A stretch of 64,000 nucleotides of DNA from Actinomycetota bacterium (lineage in GTDB: Bacteria; Actinomycetota; Thermoleophilia; Gaiellales; F1-60-MAGs149). The position numbers and the translations under genes are program-made. Each line of letters starts with the position of its first letter. The stretch's first letter is position 1. The stretch spans positions 1 through 64,000 of the forward strand of contig JAPLCF010000030.1 of NCBI GenBank assembly GCA_026392355.1, written 5' to 3'. Below, piece by piece: positions 9,016 to 17,647 of this stretch. A model generated the notes under the pieces. It saw nothing but the letters and a program-made list of their open reading frames with translations. It searched no databases and was not told the DNA's origin.

Positions 9016-10170
9016 CTAGTGCGCTCCTGTGGGGAGGACCTGATCGAAGGCGGCAAGGACGCGATCGGCGGTCTCGCGGTTCGCATTGACGCCCAACATG
9101 CCGACGCGCCAGATCGGGGGTGCGGTCGGGCCGAGGCCGCCACCGACTTCGATGTTGAACTCGTTGAGCAGCCGACCCTGGATTGCCTTGCCGTCGATGC
9201 CTTCCGGCACGCACACGGCAGTCAGCTGCGCCAGCTGACAGGACGGATCGGCGAGGAGGTCGAATCCGCGCTCGCGGAAACCTGCCTGAATGTAGGCACC
9301 GGCGTCGGCGTGGCGGTCGAAGCGGTTCTGCAGGCCCTCTTCGAGGCCGAGGCGCAGCGCCTCATCGAGCGCGTAGTAGCCAAGGTTCGGGGTCGTGTGG
9401 TGATACGTCATCGGACGGTCGACCCAGTACTTGATCAGCTCGGCAATATCCATCGAGTACGGGACCGGCATGCCATTGCGGCCAAGGCGCTCGATCGCGC
9501 GATTCGAGATCGTGATCGGCGAAAGCCCAGGGGGAGCCGCGATCGCCTTCTGGCTGCAGCCGTAGGCGTAATCGACACCCCAGGCATCGGTCTCGATCGG
9601 CATGGCGCCGATCGCCGTGACGCAGTCGGCGAAGAGCAGCGCGTCGCTCCCCAGGGCACGCATCGCCTCGCCGAGTTCTTGCAGTGGGTGTGCCACACCG
9701 GTCGAGGTCTCGGCGTAGACGACGCAGACCATCACGGCCTCCGGGTGCTGGGCGAGGGCAGCGAGGATCTCGTCGTTGGGTACATGGCGGCCGAAGGGCG
9801 CGTCGAGCGCGACCAGATTGGCGCCGCGGCGTCGCACCATCTCCTGAATGCGGTTGCCGAAGAAGCCGCCGCTCGCCGCGATGACGGTCTCACCCGGGGC
9901 GACGAGATTGAGCAGGCCAGCCTCCATGCCGCTCATGCCGCTCATCGACAGCGTCAGCGAGACCCCATCCTGGCGGCCGTAGTACGCGGCAATCATCTCT
10001 GCGAGGATCGGCAGGCGATCCCAGAAGTTGGGGTCGAGGTGCGAGACGAGTGGCTTCTTCATTGCCTCGAGCACACGGGGATCGACGTTCGAGGGGCCAG
10101 GGCCTGCGAGCAGGCGGGTGGGCGGGTTGTAACTCTCGACGGTCGTGTGTTCGGGGGCGGTGGCACTCAC
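9016..10170 (-). CDS. Serine-glyoxylate / alanine-glyoxylate aminotransferase
   Basis: A 384-residue class V PLP aminotransferase. GPGPSNVDPRV at residues 23-33 and the PLP-binding K208 in GCSQKAIAAPPG are characteristic of the AGXT/SGAT branch, which transfers the amino group of serine or alanine to glyoxylate, giving glycine. In the serine cycle this step produces hydroxypyruvate. The start is GTG at 10170 with TAGGAG about 7 bases upstream, and a probable TAGACT -10 lies farther up, so this gene can be transcribed apart from ppc. It is followed at once by the CoA-transferase. Confidence 0.93.
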   Translation of the reverse strand: MSATAPEHTTVESYNPPTRLLAGPGPSNVDPRVLEAMKKPLVSHLDPNFWDRLPILAEMIAAYYGRQDGVSLTLSMSGMSGMEAGLLNLVAPGETVIAASGGFFGNRIQEMVRRRGANLVALDAPFGRHVPNDEILAALAQHPEAVMVCVVYAETSTGVAHPLQELGEAMRALGSDALLFADCVTAIGAMPIETDAWGVDYAYGCSQKAIAAPPGLSPITISNRAIERLGRNGMPVPYSMDIAELIKYWVDRPMTYHHTTPNLGYYALDEALRLGLEEGLQNRFDRHADAGAYIQAGFRERGFDLLADPSCQLAQLTAVCVPEGIDGKAIQGRLLNEFNIEVGGGLGPTAPPIWRVGMLGVNANRETADRVLAAFDQVLPTGAH

Positions 10171-10270
10171 AGCGGGGACTCCTACATTGGTTGGTGAAAG
10201 TCTACGCCCGGTATCTCATAACTTCTATACCGATTTAGCGGAATATACGTAGGAAAAAACCTATGAACTA
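10171..10270 (-). promoter_or_regulatory. AT-rich intergenic region with promoter and inverted repeats
   Basis: This 100-base gap between ppc and the aminotransferase is clearly more AT-rich than its surroundings. On the minus strand it holds a TAGG-AAAAAA-CCTA inverted repeat (10250-10263), then a GGTAT-N12-ATACC inverted repeat (10210-10231) just upstream of a TAGACT -10, then the TAGGAG ribosome-binding site. The second repeat sits where a LysR-type regulator could bind; that link to the regulator at 13830 is inference. Confidence 0.5.
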
Positions 10271-12877
10271 TCAACCGACCGACTGCACACCAGCGGCGAT
10301 GCCCGCCATGGTGGTCAGCAGCGGCTGGCGCATGGTTTCGTCACCAGCCTCCAGTCGCCGCAGGAGCTCGGTCTGAATTGCACTGAGCGGATCAATCCAC
10401 GGGTTGCGGTGTTCGAGGCTGGCGCGGAGCTCGGGGCGTCGTTCGTAGAGGCAGGTCTCACCCGTGATGGCGAGCACTGCCTGCTTGGCGGTCGCGTGTT
10501 CGTTGCGGATGGCGTCCCAGATGCGATCGGCCTCTGGATTGGCGGACAGGGCGACGTAGTCATTGGCGAACGACAGATCCGTCCGAAACAGTGCAGCCTC
10601 AAGCGCAGAGATGATGGCGCGGAACTGCGGCCAGTTGGCTCGCATGGTGCGTTGCAACTCGACGTCGCCCAGCAGCAGGGCGGTACCGGCCCCGAACCAG
10701 GCCGGCACGAGCACCCGCGTCTGCGTCCACGCCATCACCCAGGGAATCGCGCGCAGACCGTCGGTCGTACCGGAGGCCCGTCGCGCCGGCCGCGAGCCGA
10801 GCTTCAGATCGTCGGCCAGCAGAATCGGTGTGGTTGCCATAAAGACGGCGGTGAACGCGGGATCATCAAGCAGGCTCCGCCAGGCTGCACGCCCAACGTC
10901 GGCGAGGAGATCCATCTGCTCACGCCAGGCGGGGGGCACCTCGTCGTCAACGTCGCGCGTCGCCGCGATCAAGGCGCCGGACAAGACCTGCTCCAGCGCG
11001 CGTCGAGCAAGGACCGGGTGGGCGAGCTTGGAGCGTGCGGCCTCGCCCTGCTCAGTCAGGCGGAGCCCGCCACTGGCTGCCCCCACAGGGAGAGCGCGCG
11101 CGATTTCGTCTGGCGGCGCCGCACCGCGAGCGGGCGAGCCGCCGCGGCCATGGAACGCGCGAAAGCCGACGCCGTGGCGCTGACAGACGGCGACGAGGTC
11201 CTCCTGAGCGCGCCAGATGCGCCACTGCGCTCCGATGAATCCCTCTTCCTTGCCGCCGTCGGAGTGCCCGAGCATGACTTCGAAGCGACCGCCGGTGCCG
11301 TCGACATGGGCGCGGAACGCTGCTGTAGCCAGCACGGTTTCGGCAATGGTCGTCGCGCTGCGGAGCGATGCGCCCGACTCAAACAGGGGAACCACGGGCA
11401 CCTCGCGTAGCCCACTACGGTGCAGCAACCAGGTCGCGGCCAGTACGTCCTCTGGCGCCTCGCAGCCGGAGATCACGAGCGAGCGGAGTGGCGTGGATCC
11501 AAAGGCCTCACGCAGGCGGGCGGCGGCATCGAGGGCGCCGGTCGCGCGTAGTTCGCCGGCCGCGCTCACCGCACTGTCGGCCGCGAGCTCAGCGATGGCT
11601 GCGGCAATGTGTCGCACACGTTCCGACCCCGTGAGCCCGACGGTGCCGGGAAGCAGGGCATCGACAGCCTCGCCCAGTTCCCGCGCGTGCAGGCGCACGT
11701 CGATCTCCAGCAGATGAATGCCGAAGATGCGGGCCTGCCAGACGAGGCGATCCAGCGAGGGCGTAGCACCTGGCGCTGCATCGCGCACCACACAGAGGTC
11801 CTCGATCAGCGTCTCGCTATCGCGGTAGATCCACGCGGGGTCAACGTCGACGTCGTCATCGAGAGCACGCATGGACCATGTGAGGCGGTCGCGAATCAGG
11901 CGCAGCTTGCGGCGCAGCGGTTCGTGGGCGTAGGCGCTGCTTTCGTCATCACCACTCGGCAGCGTGCTGGCATCGCGGGCGATCGACTGGAGTAACGCGG
12001 CTGGATCGGTGTACCGGGAGGCCTCGGAATGCAGCCGGGAGGCAGCGACGACGCGGTCGCGCATGAGACGCAGGGCCGCCCGCCGAGCTTCGACAACGGC
12101 GAAGCGCACGGTCTCACCGGTCGCAGAGGGGTTGCCATCCATGTCGCCCCCTGCCCACTGCACAAACGAGAGGGGCGCGCGGGGGAGGGCAAAACCAAGG
12201 CTGCGTTCGAGTGCCACGGACACGTCGGCTGCTGCGTCGTACAGTGCCGATTCGACGAGGAAGATCGTGCGGCGAATTTCTTCCTCGACGGGCGGACGGC
12301 TTCGACGCACCTCGTCGGTCGCCCACCACGCAGCGATCGTTTCCTGCGCTTCGGCCAGCGCCTGCCCAAGTGCCTCGGGGCCGAGGGCGCGATCAACATC
12401 GTCGAGTTGCTCCGTCAGCCGGTGCAACTTGTGCAGCACCGCTCGGCGCGTCGCGTCCGACGGATGCATCGTGAGTACGAGTTCCACATGCAGATCGTCG
12501 AGATGTGATCTGAAGGCCTCGGGGGACCCGATCTCCTCCATCGCGTGCTCGAGCGACGCCTGGCGCGTACTCGACCGCTGGAGCCGTCGCACGCGCTCGC
12601 GCTCCTCGGACAGATTCGCCGCCTGCAGCCGCATCAGGAGTGCCTTGGCAATCGACCCAGCTGCACGGCGATCGAGCAGCGCGGTCTCCGCGCGAAGCTG
12701 CGCTGCGGCGTCGGCGTCGCCTGCTCGCGCATGCGCGGCGAGTGCGTGCAGGCGGACGACGCCGGGGACGATCTCGTCGCCCTCGGTCTCCGTGATCGCC
12801 TCGAACAGCAGGCGCTCCAGTAGCGCATCGTCCCCCGCCAGGGTACCGAGCTCGAGATCCGAGGCGGGGACGGCCAC
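10271..12877 (-). CDS. ppc: Phosphoenolpyruvate carboxylase (divergent)
   Basis: An 868-residue enzyme carboxylating PEP to oxaloacetate. The catalytic histidine H138 lies in LTMHPSDATRR, where the common form is TAHPTE. GGDMDGNP, the FHGRGGSPARG loop with H576, TEQGE, and the AIPWVMAWTQTR segment are all present, and the C-terminus ends in the required glycine (GIAAGVQSVG). Length matches the family. The GTG start shares one base with the stop of the upstream malyl-CoA lyase-like gene, so they are cotranscribed. Several normally invariant positions differ, so kinetics or regulation may be unusual. An in-frame upstream extension overlaps the lyase and was rejected. Confidence 0.93.
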   Translation of the reverse strand: MAVPASDLELGTLAGDDALLERLLFEAITETEGDEIVPGVVRLHALAAHARAGDADAAAQLRAETALLDRRAAGSIAKALLMRLQAANLSEERERVRRLQRSSTRQASLEHAMEEIGSPEAFRSHLDDLHVELVLTMHPSDATRRAVLHKLHRLTEQLDDVDRALGPEALGQALAEAQETIAAWWATDEVRRSRPPVEEEIRRTIFLVESALYDAAADVSVALERSLGFALPRAPLSFVQWAGGDMDGNPSATGETVRFAVVEARRAALRLMRDRVVAASRLHSEASRYTDPAALLQSIARDASTLPSGDDESSAYAHEPLRRKLRLIRDRLTWSMRALDDDVDVDPAWIYRDSETLIEDLCVVRDAAPGATPSLDRLVWQARIFGIHLLEIDVRLHARELGEAVDALLPGTVGLTGSERVRHIAAAIAELAADSAVSAAGELRATGALDAAARLREAFGSTPLRSLVISGCEAPEDVLAATWLLHRSGLREVPVVPLFESGASLRSATTIAETVLATAAFRAHVDGTGGRFEVMLGHSDGGKEEGFIGAQWRIWRAQEDLVAVCQRHGVGFRAFHGRGGSPARGAAPPDEIARALPVGAASGGLRLTEQGEAARSKLAHPVLARRALEQVLSGALIAATRDVDDEVPPAWREQMDLLADVGRAAWRSLLDDPAFTAVFMATTPILLADDLKLGSRPARRASGTTDGLRAIPWVMAWTQTRVLVPAWFGAGTALLLGDVELQRTMRANWPQFRAIISALEAALFRTDLSFANDYVALSANPEADRIWDAIRNEHATAKQAVLAITGETCLYERRPELRASLEHRNPWIDPLSAIQTELLRRLEAGDETMRQPLLTTMAGIAAGVQSVG

Positions 12878-13780
12878 TAGGCGCCGGCGATCATGTCCGC
12901 ACGCGCCACCACGTTCTCTGCCATCTTGATGGAGGCGGCGTCGATCAGACGACCGTCGAGCGAGACTGCGCCACGTCCCTCGGCGGCTGCCTCGGCCATG
13001 GCGACGATGATACGTCGCGCACGATCGACCTCTTCGGGCAACGGCGAGAAGACCTCGTTGGCAATCTCGATCTGGGAGGGATGGATCGCCCACTTACCGT
13101 CATAGCCGAGCGCGGCGGCGCGGCGGCAGCTCATGCGATAGCCGTCCGGATCGCTGAAGTCGCCGAATGGTCCGTCGATGGGTCGCAGGCCATTGGCACG
13201 ACATGCCACCAGCATCCGGCTGAGGGCGAAGTGCCAGGGATCGCCCCAGTGCATGGCCCGCTCGCCGTTCTCGTCGGCGTCCGTGAGCACCGCGTATTCC
13301 GGGGTGACGCCGCCGATCACCGGCGTGCGGGCCCGCGTCGAGGCGATGTAGTCGCCGACGCCGAAGACGAGCGCCTCGAGGCGCGTCGGGCAGGCCTGCG
13401 CGATCGCCTCGACGTTGGCCATGCCCGGTGCGGTCTCGATCAGCGCGGTCAGCGGGATCGGGTCGTAGCCGTACGCCTGCTCGATCTGTGAGAGCAGCAG
13501 CTCGACAAACTCGAGGTCGGCTGGGCGGCCGACCTTCGGGACGAGAATCATGTCGACGCGATTGCCGACCGCCTCGACGAGGTCCACGACGTCGCGATAG
13601 GCCCAGTGCGTATCGAGGCCGTTGATGCGCACGGACGTTGCGGTCTTGGTCGGGGGCGACGGCGTCCTCGAGGTCGAGGAAGGTCACGTCCGCGCCGGCC
13701 TCTGGGGCCTTCTCCAGCATGCGGAGATTGGAAGCGGGGACGGCGAGTTCGGAGCGGTGGAGTCGGTCACGGTTCTGCAT
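12877..13780 (-). pseudogene. Malyl-CoA lyase / CitE-like lyase, disrupted by deletion and frameshift
   Basis: Both ends of a malyl-CoA lyase-type HpcH/CitE protein are present but in different frames. The N-terminal part starts at 13780 and reads LHRSELAVPASN through FLDLEDAVAPD. The rest begins at about 13640 with KTATS and RINGLDTHWAYRDVVD and continues to the normal C-terminus, including IETAPGM, ASTRAR, DGPFGDFSDPDGY and the KWAIHPSQI block. About 20 residues normally found between these parts are missing and the frame shifts, removing roughly 60 bases. It is either a recent inactivating deletion or an assembly error. It heads the ppc transcription unit and has a TACCGT leaderless -10. 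The family splits malyl-CoA into acetyl-CoA and glyoxylate. Confidence 0.8.
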
Positions 13781-13786
13781 ACCGAC

Positions 13787-13792
13787 ACGGTA
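13787..13792 (-). promoter_or_regulatory. Leaderless -10 for the lyase-ppc operon
   Basis: TACCGT lies at -12 to -7 of the ATG at 13780. It sits in the 49-base gap shared with the divergent LysR gene. Confidence 0.65.
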
Positions 13793-13829
13793 CGACACGA
13801 ATACATGGACATCCAGCAGGTAATGGTGG

Positions 13830-14723
13830 ATGATTCATAACCCAATGGCTATGACACTCTCCCAGCTGCGCACATTCATCGCCGTGGCCGAAGACGGGTC
13901 GGTTCGTGCCGCGGCAGAACGCCTGCATGTTTCGCAGCCTTCGGTGTCCGGATCGATCGCAGCGCTCAGCGAGGAAGTTGGCGTGCCGTTGACCGAGCGA
14001 GATGGACGCGGCATGAAGCTGAGTCCCGCCGGCGAGGCGTTTCTGCCGCATGCCATCGAGGCCCTCGGCCTGCTCGAACTCGGTACCCGGATGGCGCAGA
14101 GTGCCGCGAACAAGGTGAGCTCCACGCTCCGGATCGCCGCGGTCTATACGGCTGCGGAATCGCTGCTGCCGCCGCTGCTGCGCGCCTTCCGTGAGACGCA
14201 CCCCGAGATTCCCATCCAACTGGAGATCGGTAATCGCGAGTTCGTCCTCGAGTTGCTTGCCTCCCGTGGCGCCGACATTGGTATCGGCGGGCGCCCGCCG
14301 GAGGATGGCTCGCTCGACGGCACGGTGATCGCTCGCAACGAGCACGTGATCGTGGCAGCACCCGATCATCGCCTCGCCACCGCGGGCAAGGTGTCGGTAC
14401 GCGACCTCGCTGATGAGACCTGGCTCGTCCGCGAGGAGGCGTCAGGCACACGCCGTCTGGTCGACGAGTATCTCGCCGCGGCGCACATCACTCCACCTGT
14501 CACCACGATCGGCTCGAATTCAGCCGTGGCTGCTGCCGCCATGGTTGGTCTCGGCGTTGGCCTCGTGCCGCTTGTCTCGGTCGACCATCAGATTGCCTCC
14601 GGTCAACTCGTGCGCCTCGGTGTCGATCCCCCGCCGCCGTCGCGTGACTGGTACGCACTGCTACCGACCCGGCGGCCCAGCCCCGCGGCCAAGGTGCTCG
14701 CGGACTTTCTCAGCACCCGCTAG
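13830..14723 (+). CDS. LysR-family transcriptional regulator
   Basis: A 297-residue LysR-type regulator. An N-terminal winged helix-turn-helix spans about residues 9-65 (SQLRTFIAVAEDGS, AAERLHVSQPSVS, LFERDGR-like), followed by a periplasmic-binding-protein-like effector domain from about 95 to the end. It is divergently transcribed from the malyl-CoA lyase/ppc cluster, the classic arrangement for a LysR protein controlling its neighbours; the serine-cycle regulator QscR of Methylobacterium belongs to the same family. The start may be 13830, 13845 or 13851; no strong ribosome-binding site separates them, and family alignments favour a later start near MTLSQL. Confidence 0.92.
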   Translation: MIHNPMAMTLSQLRTFIAVAEDGSVRAAAERLHVSQPSVSGSIAALSEEVGVPLTERDGRGMKLSPAGEAFLPHAIEALGLLELGTRMAQSAANKVSSTLRIAAVYTAAESLLPPLLRAFRETHPEIPIQLEIGNREFVLELLASRGADIGIGGRPPEDGSLDGTVIARNEHVIVAAPDHRLATAGKVSVRDLADETWLVREEASGTRRLVDEYLAAAHITPPVTTIGSNSAVAAAAMVGLGVGLVPLVSVDHQIASGQLVRLGVDPPPPSRDWYALLPTRRPSPAAKVLADFLSTR

Positions 14724-14735
14724 GCGCCGCCGTGG

Positions 14736-15566
14736 TTAGGTTGCGCGCAGGAAGGCGGCGATGCGATCGGCCACGAGGTCGGGTGCCTCACAGTGCAGCC
14801 AGTGCCCGACGCCGGGAATCTCTTCGAGATCAAGACCCGCCGGGAAGCGCTCCTCGAAGCCGCGGAAGCACGCGGGACGGATACAGCCATCGGCCGACCC
14901 GTGGAGCATCAACGTGGGCACGTGCACGTCGCCAGTCGAGGACGATGCCTCAAAGTCATCCCGATACCAGCCGTGCACCGCGTCGCCGACGCCGGGCTGT
15001 GCGAGGACCTCCTTGACCGCTGGCCACTCGTCGCGCGTCAGCCCCGGCGACCATTCGGCGTGCACCTGATCGAGCCAGACTGGATCGGCCGCTAGTTCTG
15101 CAGCGCCTCCCGAGTACGCCAGAATCCACGCGTAGGCGGCCGTCTTCTGTTCCTGCAGATCACGACGACGCGCGGCGAACCCGGAGGGGTGCGGGATGGC
15201 GAGGGAGGCCACGCGTGTCACGCGATCCGCATGCGCAGCGCCGAGATCGAGCGCAACGCAGCCGCCCCAGTCGTGTCCGACGACCGGTACCTGTTCGAGC
15301 TCGAAGGCATCAAGCACCGCCACCATGTCGTCCGCGACACGTGCCGAGTGATAGTTGTCGACCGGGCCCGAGGGCAGATAGCCAGGCAGCGCCGGCACGA
15401 TGCAGCGAAATCCAGCCGCCACCAGGCGCCCAACGAGCGGCGTCATGCCGACGGCGGCGTCGGGGAACCCATGCAGGACCAGCACGGGGTCGCCCGTGCC
15501 GAGTTCCCAGACGGCAACGTCGCCGCGGGCGCGGATCATGCGCGGTGCGTCGTGGAAGTTGCCCAT
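14736..15566 (-). CDS. Alpha/beta hydrolase, epoxide hydrolase-like
   Basis: A 276-residue alpha/beta-hydrolase. The oxyanion motif HGFP is at residues 32-35, the nucleophile is D99 in GHDWGG, and H255 in GVGHWLH completes the charge relay. An aspartate nucleophile in GHDWGG is typical of epoxide hydrolases and haloalkane dehalogenases rather than esterases. It is the last gene of the diol dehydratase operon, and its ATG shares one base with the stop of the upstream SDR. In that context it may make the vicinal diol that the dehydratase consumes; this is inference. Confidence 0.85.
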   Translation of the reverse strand: MGNFHDAPRMIRARGDVAVWELGTGDPVLVLHGFPDAAVGMTPLVGRLVAAGFRCIVPALPGYLPSGPVDNYHSARVADDMVAVLDAFELEQVPVVGHDWGGCVALDLGAAHADRVTRVASLAIPHPSGFAARRRDLQEQKTAAYAWILAYSGGAAELAADPVWLDQVHAEWSPGLTRDEWPAVKEVLAQPGVGDAVHGWYRDDFEASSSTGDVHVPTLMLHGSADGCIRPACFRGFEERFPAGLDLEEIPGVGHWLHCEAPDLVADRIAAFLRAT

Positions 15567-16351
15567 TAGACGGCGGAGTAGCCACCGTCGACGGGGAGGA
15601 TGGCACCCGTGAGCCAGCGGGCATCACCCGAGGCGAGGAAGAACGCGGCGCCGGCGATGTCTTCGACCTCGCCGAGGCGTGCCATCGGCGTGCGTGCCTC
15701 GAGCGTGGCGAGGCGTTCCGGTGCGTCCCACATGTCGCGTGTCATCGCCGTGCGTACCCACCCGGGGGCGATCGCGTTGACGGTGATCATCTCCGGCGCC
15801 AGCTCGATCGCGAGTGTGCGGGTGAGCTGCACGACAGCGCCCTTGCTCATGTTGTAGTGCAGACCGGTCTGTACGCCCGTGATGCCGGCGATCGAGGCGA
15901 GGGTGATGATGCTGCCGCCGCGGCCCTGCTCAACCATCAAGCGTGACGCTTCGCGGCACGTCCACCACATGCCGTCGACATTGACGGCCTGCACGCGCTT
16001 GTAGTCCTCCCACGGCTCATCCCGCAGCGAGTACGCCTTGGGGGAGATGCCGGCGTTGGCCACGGCAATGTCGAGGCCGCCGAATTCGGACTTGGCCGCC
16101 GCGATCGTCGCAATCACCTGATCTCCGTCGCTCACGTCGCACTGCGCGTAGATGGCGTTGCCGCCCTGCTCGGTGATCAGCTCGTGCGTCGGCGTCGACT
16201 CCTCCCAGCTGCCGACCACGGCCTCCTGGGTGATATCGGCGCACACGACGCTGGCACCCTCAGCGGCATAGCGCAGGGCGATCGCTCGCCCGTTACCGCT
16301 GGCGGCGCCGGTAATCAGCGCAACCTGTCCCTGCAGTCGCTGGTCTGTCAT
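15566..16351 (-). CDS. SDR-family oxidoreductase in the diol operon
   Basis: A 261-residue classical SDR with TGAASGNG at residues 14-21, NAG at 99-101 and a complete catalytic set S153, Y166, K170 (YNMSK). It ends with the usual PVDGG segment. An insertion around residues 44-62 enlarges the adenine-binding region relative to typical FabG-like proteins. It probably oxidises or reduces an intermediate of the diol pathway using NAD(P). The gap to the upstream gene is 1 base and it overlaps the downstream hydrolase by 1 base, so it is firmly in the operon. Confidence 0.87.
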   Translation of the reverse strand: MTDQRLQGQVALITGAASGNGRAIALRYAAEGASVVCADITQEAVVGSWEESTPTHELITEQGGNAIYAQCDVSDGDQVIATIAAAKSEFGGLDIAVANAGISPKAYSLRDEPWEDYKRVQAVNVDGMWWTCREASRLMVEQGRGGSIITLASIAGITGVQTGLHYNMSKGAVVQLTRTLAIELAPEMITVNAIAPGWVRTAMTRDMWDAPERLATLEARTPMARLGEVEDIAGAAFFLASGDARWLTGAILPVDGGYSAV

Positions 16352-16352
16352 G

Positions 16353-16895
16353 TCAGTCTCCCTCTACTCGTGTCTCGGCGGCGAGCACCGCGTCGCGGCC
16401 GCCATCGAGACGGATCGTGGTGCCGTTCAGCGACGGCGCGTGCCCCGAAAGGACGAAGCGCGTCATCGCGGCGACCTCCTCGGCAGGCACGTCGTCGGCG
16501 ACGGCGATGGCGTTGATGGTGATGGTGGGTAGGGCTGCGGCCACCTCGACGAGCATGGTCAGCCCGGCGCCAATGACGGAGCGCGCACCATCAAGATGAT
16601 CAGGATGGACTGCGTCCGCAGGACAGACGATGGCGATGCGGACCGGCTGCTCAAGTTGCGCTGCGGCCTTGGCAGCGCTGATGGCCAGCGTGACGGTGGT
16701 CTCCGTTAGCTTCGCGAATTCGTCCGTCGTCATGGCACCGATCGGACCCGCAGGAGCCGGCACGGCGACGATCGCGATCTGATCAGGGCGCTGCGCAAGG
16801 ATCGCCGAGGTTGCGGCCTCCAGCTGACCAATCGGTGCGACATCGTCCAGCGCGCGGGCGATCGCGCAATCGCTGCCTACGGTAAGCAGGGTCAT
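16353..16895 (-). CDS. Short degenerate SDR-like protein
   Basis: A 180-residue protein whose second half still resembles an SDR (TINAIAV, then LNGTTIRLDGG near the end). It lacks the glycine-rich TGxxxGxG cofactor motif; the N-terminus reads VGSDCAIARAL. It has no YxxxK, because the region around ARSVIGAG replaces it. The frame is intact and the ATG overlaps the upstream SDR stop by 4 bases (ATGA), so it is a maintained operon member rather than obvious debris. It may be a non-catalytic partner of the neighbouring SDRs. That role is inference. Confidence 0.72.
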   Translation of the reverse strand: MTLLTVGSDCAIARALDDVAPIGQLEAATSAILAQRPDQIAIVAVPAPAGPIGAMTTDEFAKLTETTVTLAISAAKAAAQLEQPVRIAIVCPADAVHPDHLDGARSVIGAGLTMLVEVAAALPTITINAIAVADDVPAEEVAAMTRFVLSGHAPSLNGTTIRLDGGRDAVLAAETRVEGD

Positions 16896-17647
16896 CGCCG
16901 AACCTCCGGCGCGGTCTGCCAGCCAGTTGACGATGCGCGCATGCCGGCGTCGATCAAGAGGCCCACGCCGGTGATGCGCGTCGCGTCCTCGCTGGCTAGG
17001 AACGCGGCGGCGCCTGCAACGTCTTGCGCCCGCACGGTCGCCCCAAGCGGTGGTGGCAGCCAGCCGTCGGTCGTGCCGGGTTCGCGGCGTCCGCTCGTTG
17101 TGGTGACCATGCCCGGGGCGGTATCGCCTGGGCAGATCGCATTCACGCGAATGCCGTCTGGTCCCCATTCGGCGGCGAGACAGCGCATCAGCGCGAGCAC
17201 CATGCGCTTCGTTATCGAGTAGCCAGCGATCGAGGTTTCGCCCCAGACGCCGGCGTCAGAACTCGTCATGAGCAACGAGCCGCCTGTCGCCGCAAGCGCA
17301 GCATGTGCCGCGCGGGCGTGGCGATGCACGGCCAGCACATTGACCTCGAGCAGGCGGTGCCAGTCGTCGTCGGTGGTGTGTGCCAGATCCGCATCTGCGA
17401 TGACGCCCGCGTTGAGGATCACGCACTCGAGTCCGCCGAGCTCCCTCACCGCGTCGGCGACGGGATCGTGCGCGGCGTCCGCGGCGTCGCCGACGACGGC
17501 GATACCGTCGAGCTCTTGCGCGATGGCCTCGGCGCGCTCGCGCGAACGGCCGGCGACGGCGACAGTCCAGCCGTCAGCGGCGAGGCGTCGACAGATTGCA
17601 GCCCCGATGCCGGAGTTTCCGCCCGTGACCAGCGCACGTCGCGTCAT
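16892..17647 (-). CDS. SDR-family oxidoreductase in the diol operon
   Basis: A 251-residue classical SDR. TGGNSGIG is at residues 8-15, NAG at 79-81, the catalytic serine near S130 and Y143/K147 in YSITK. The VNAICPGD segment and a C-terminal IDAG are typical. It overlaps the reactivase small subunit by 4 bases (ATGA) upstream and the degenerate SDR by 4 bases downstream. It could act on the aldehyde or hydroxy-acid product of the dehydratase; the substrate cannot be read directly. Confidence 0.87.
   Translation of the reverse strand: MTRRALVTGGNSGIGAAICRRLAADGWTVAVAGRSRERAEAIAQELDGIAVVGDAADAAHDPVADAVRELGGLECVILNAGVIADADLAHTTDDDWHRLLEVNVLAVHRHARAAHAALAATGGSLLMTSSDAGVWGETSIAGYSITKRMVLALMRCLAAEWGPDGIRVNAICPGDTAPGMVTTTSGRREPGTTDGWLPPPLGATVRAQDVAGAAAFLASEDATRITGVGLLIDAGMRASSTGWQTAPEVRR

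Noticed and set aside
8929-10197. 422-codon open frame opposite the aminotransferase
   Set aside because: The minus-strand enzyme has complete catalytic motifs; this frame shows none.
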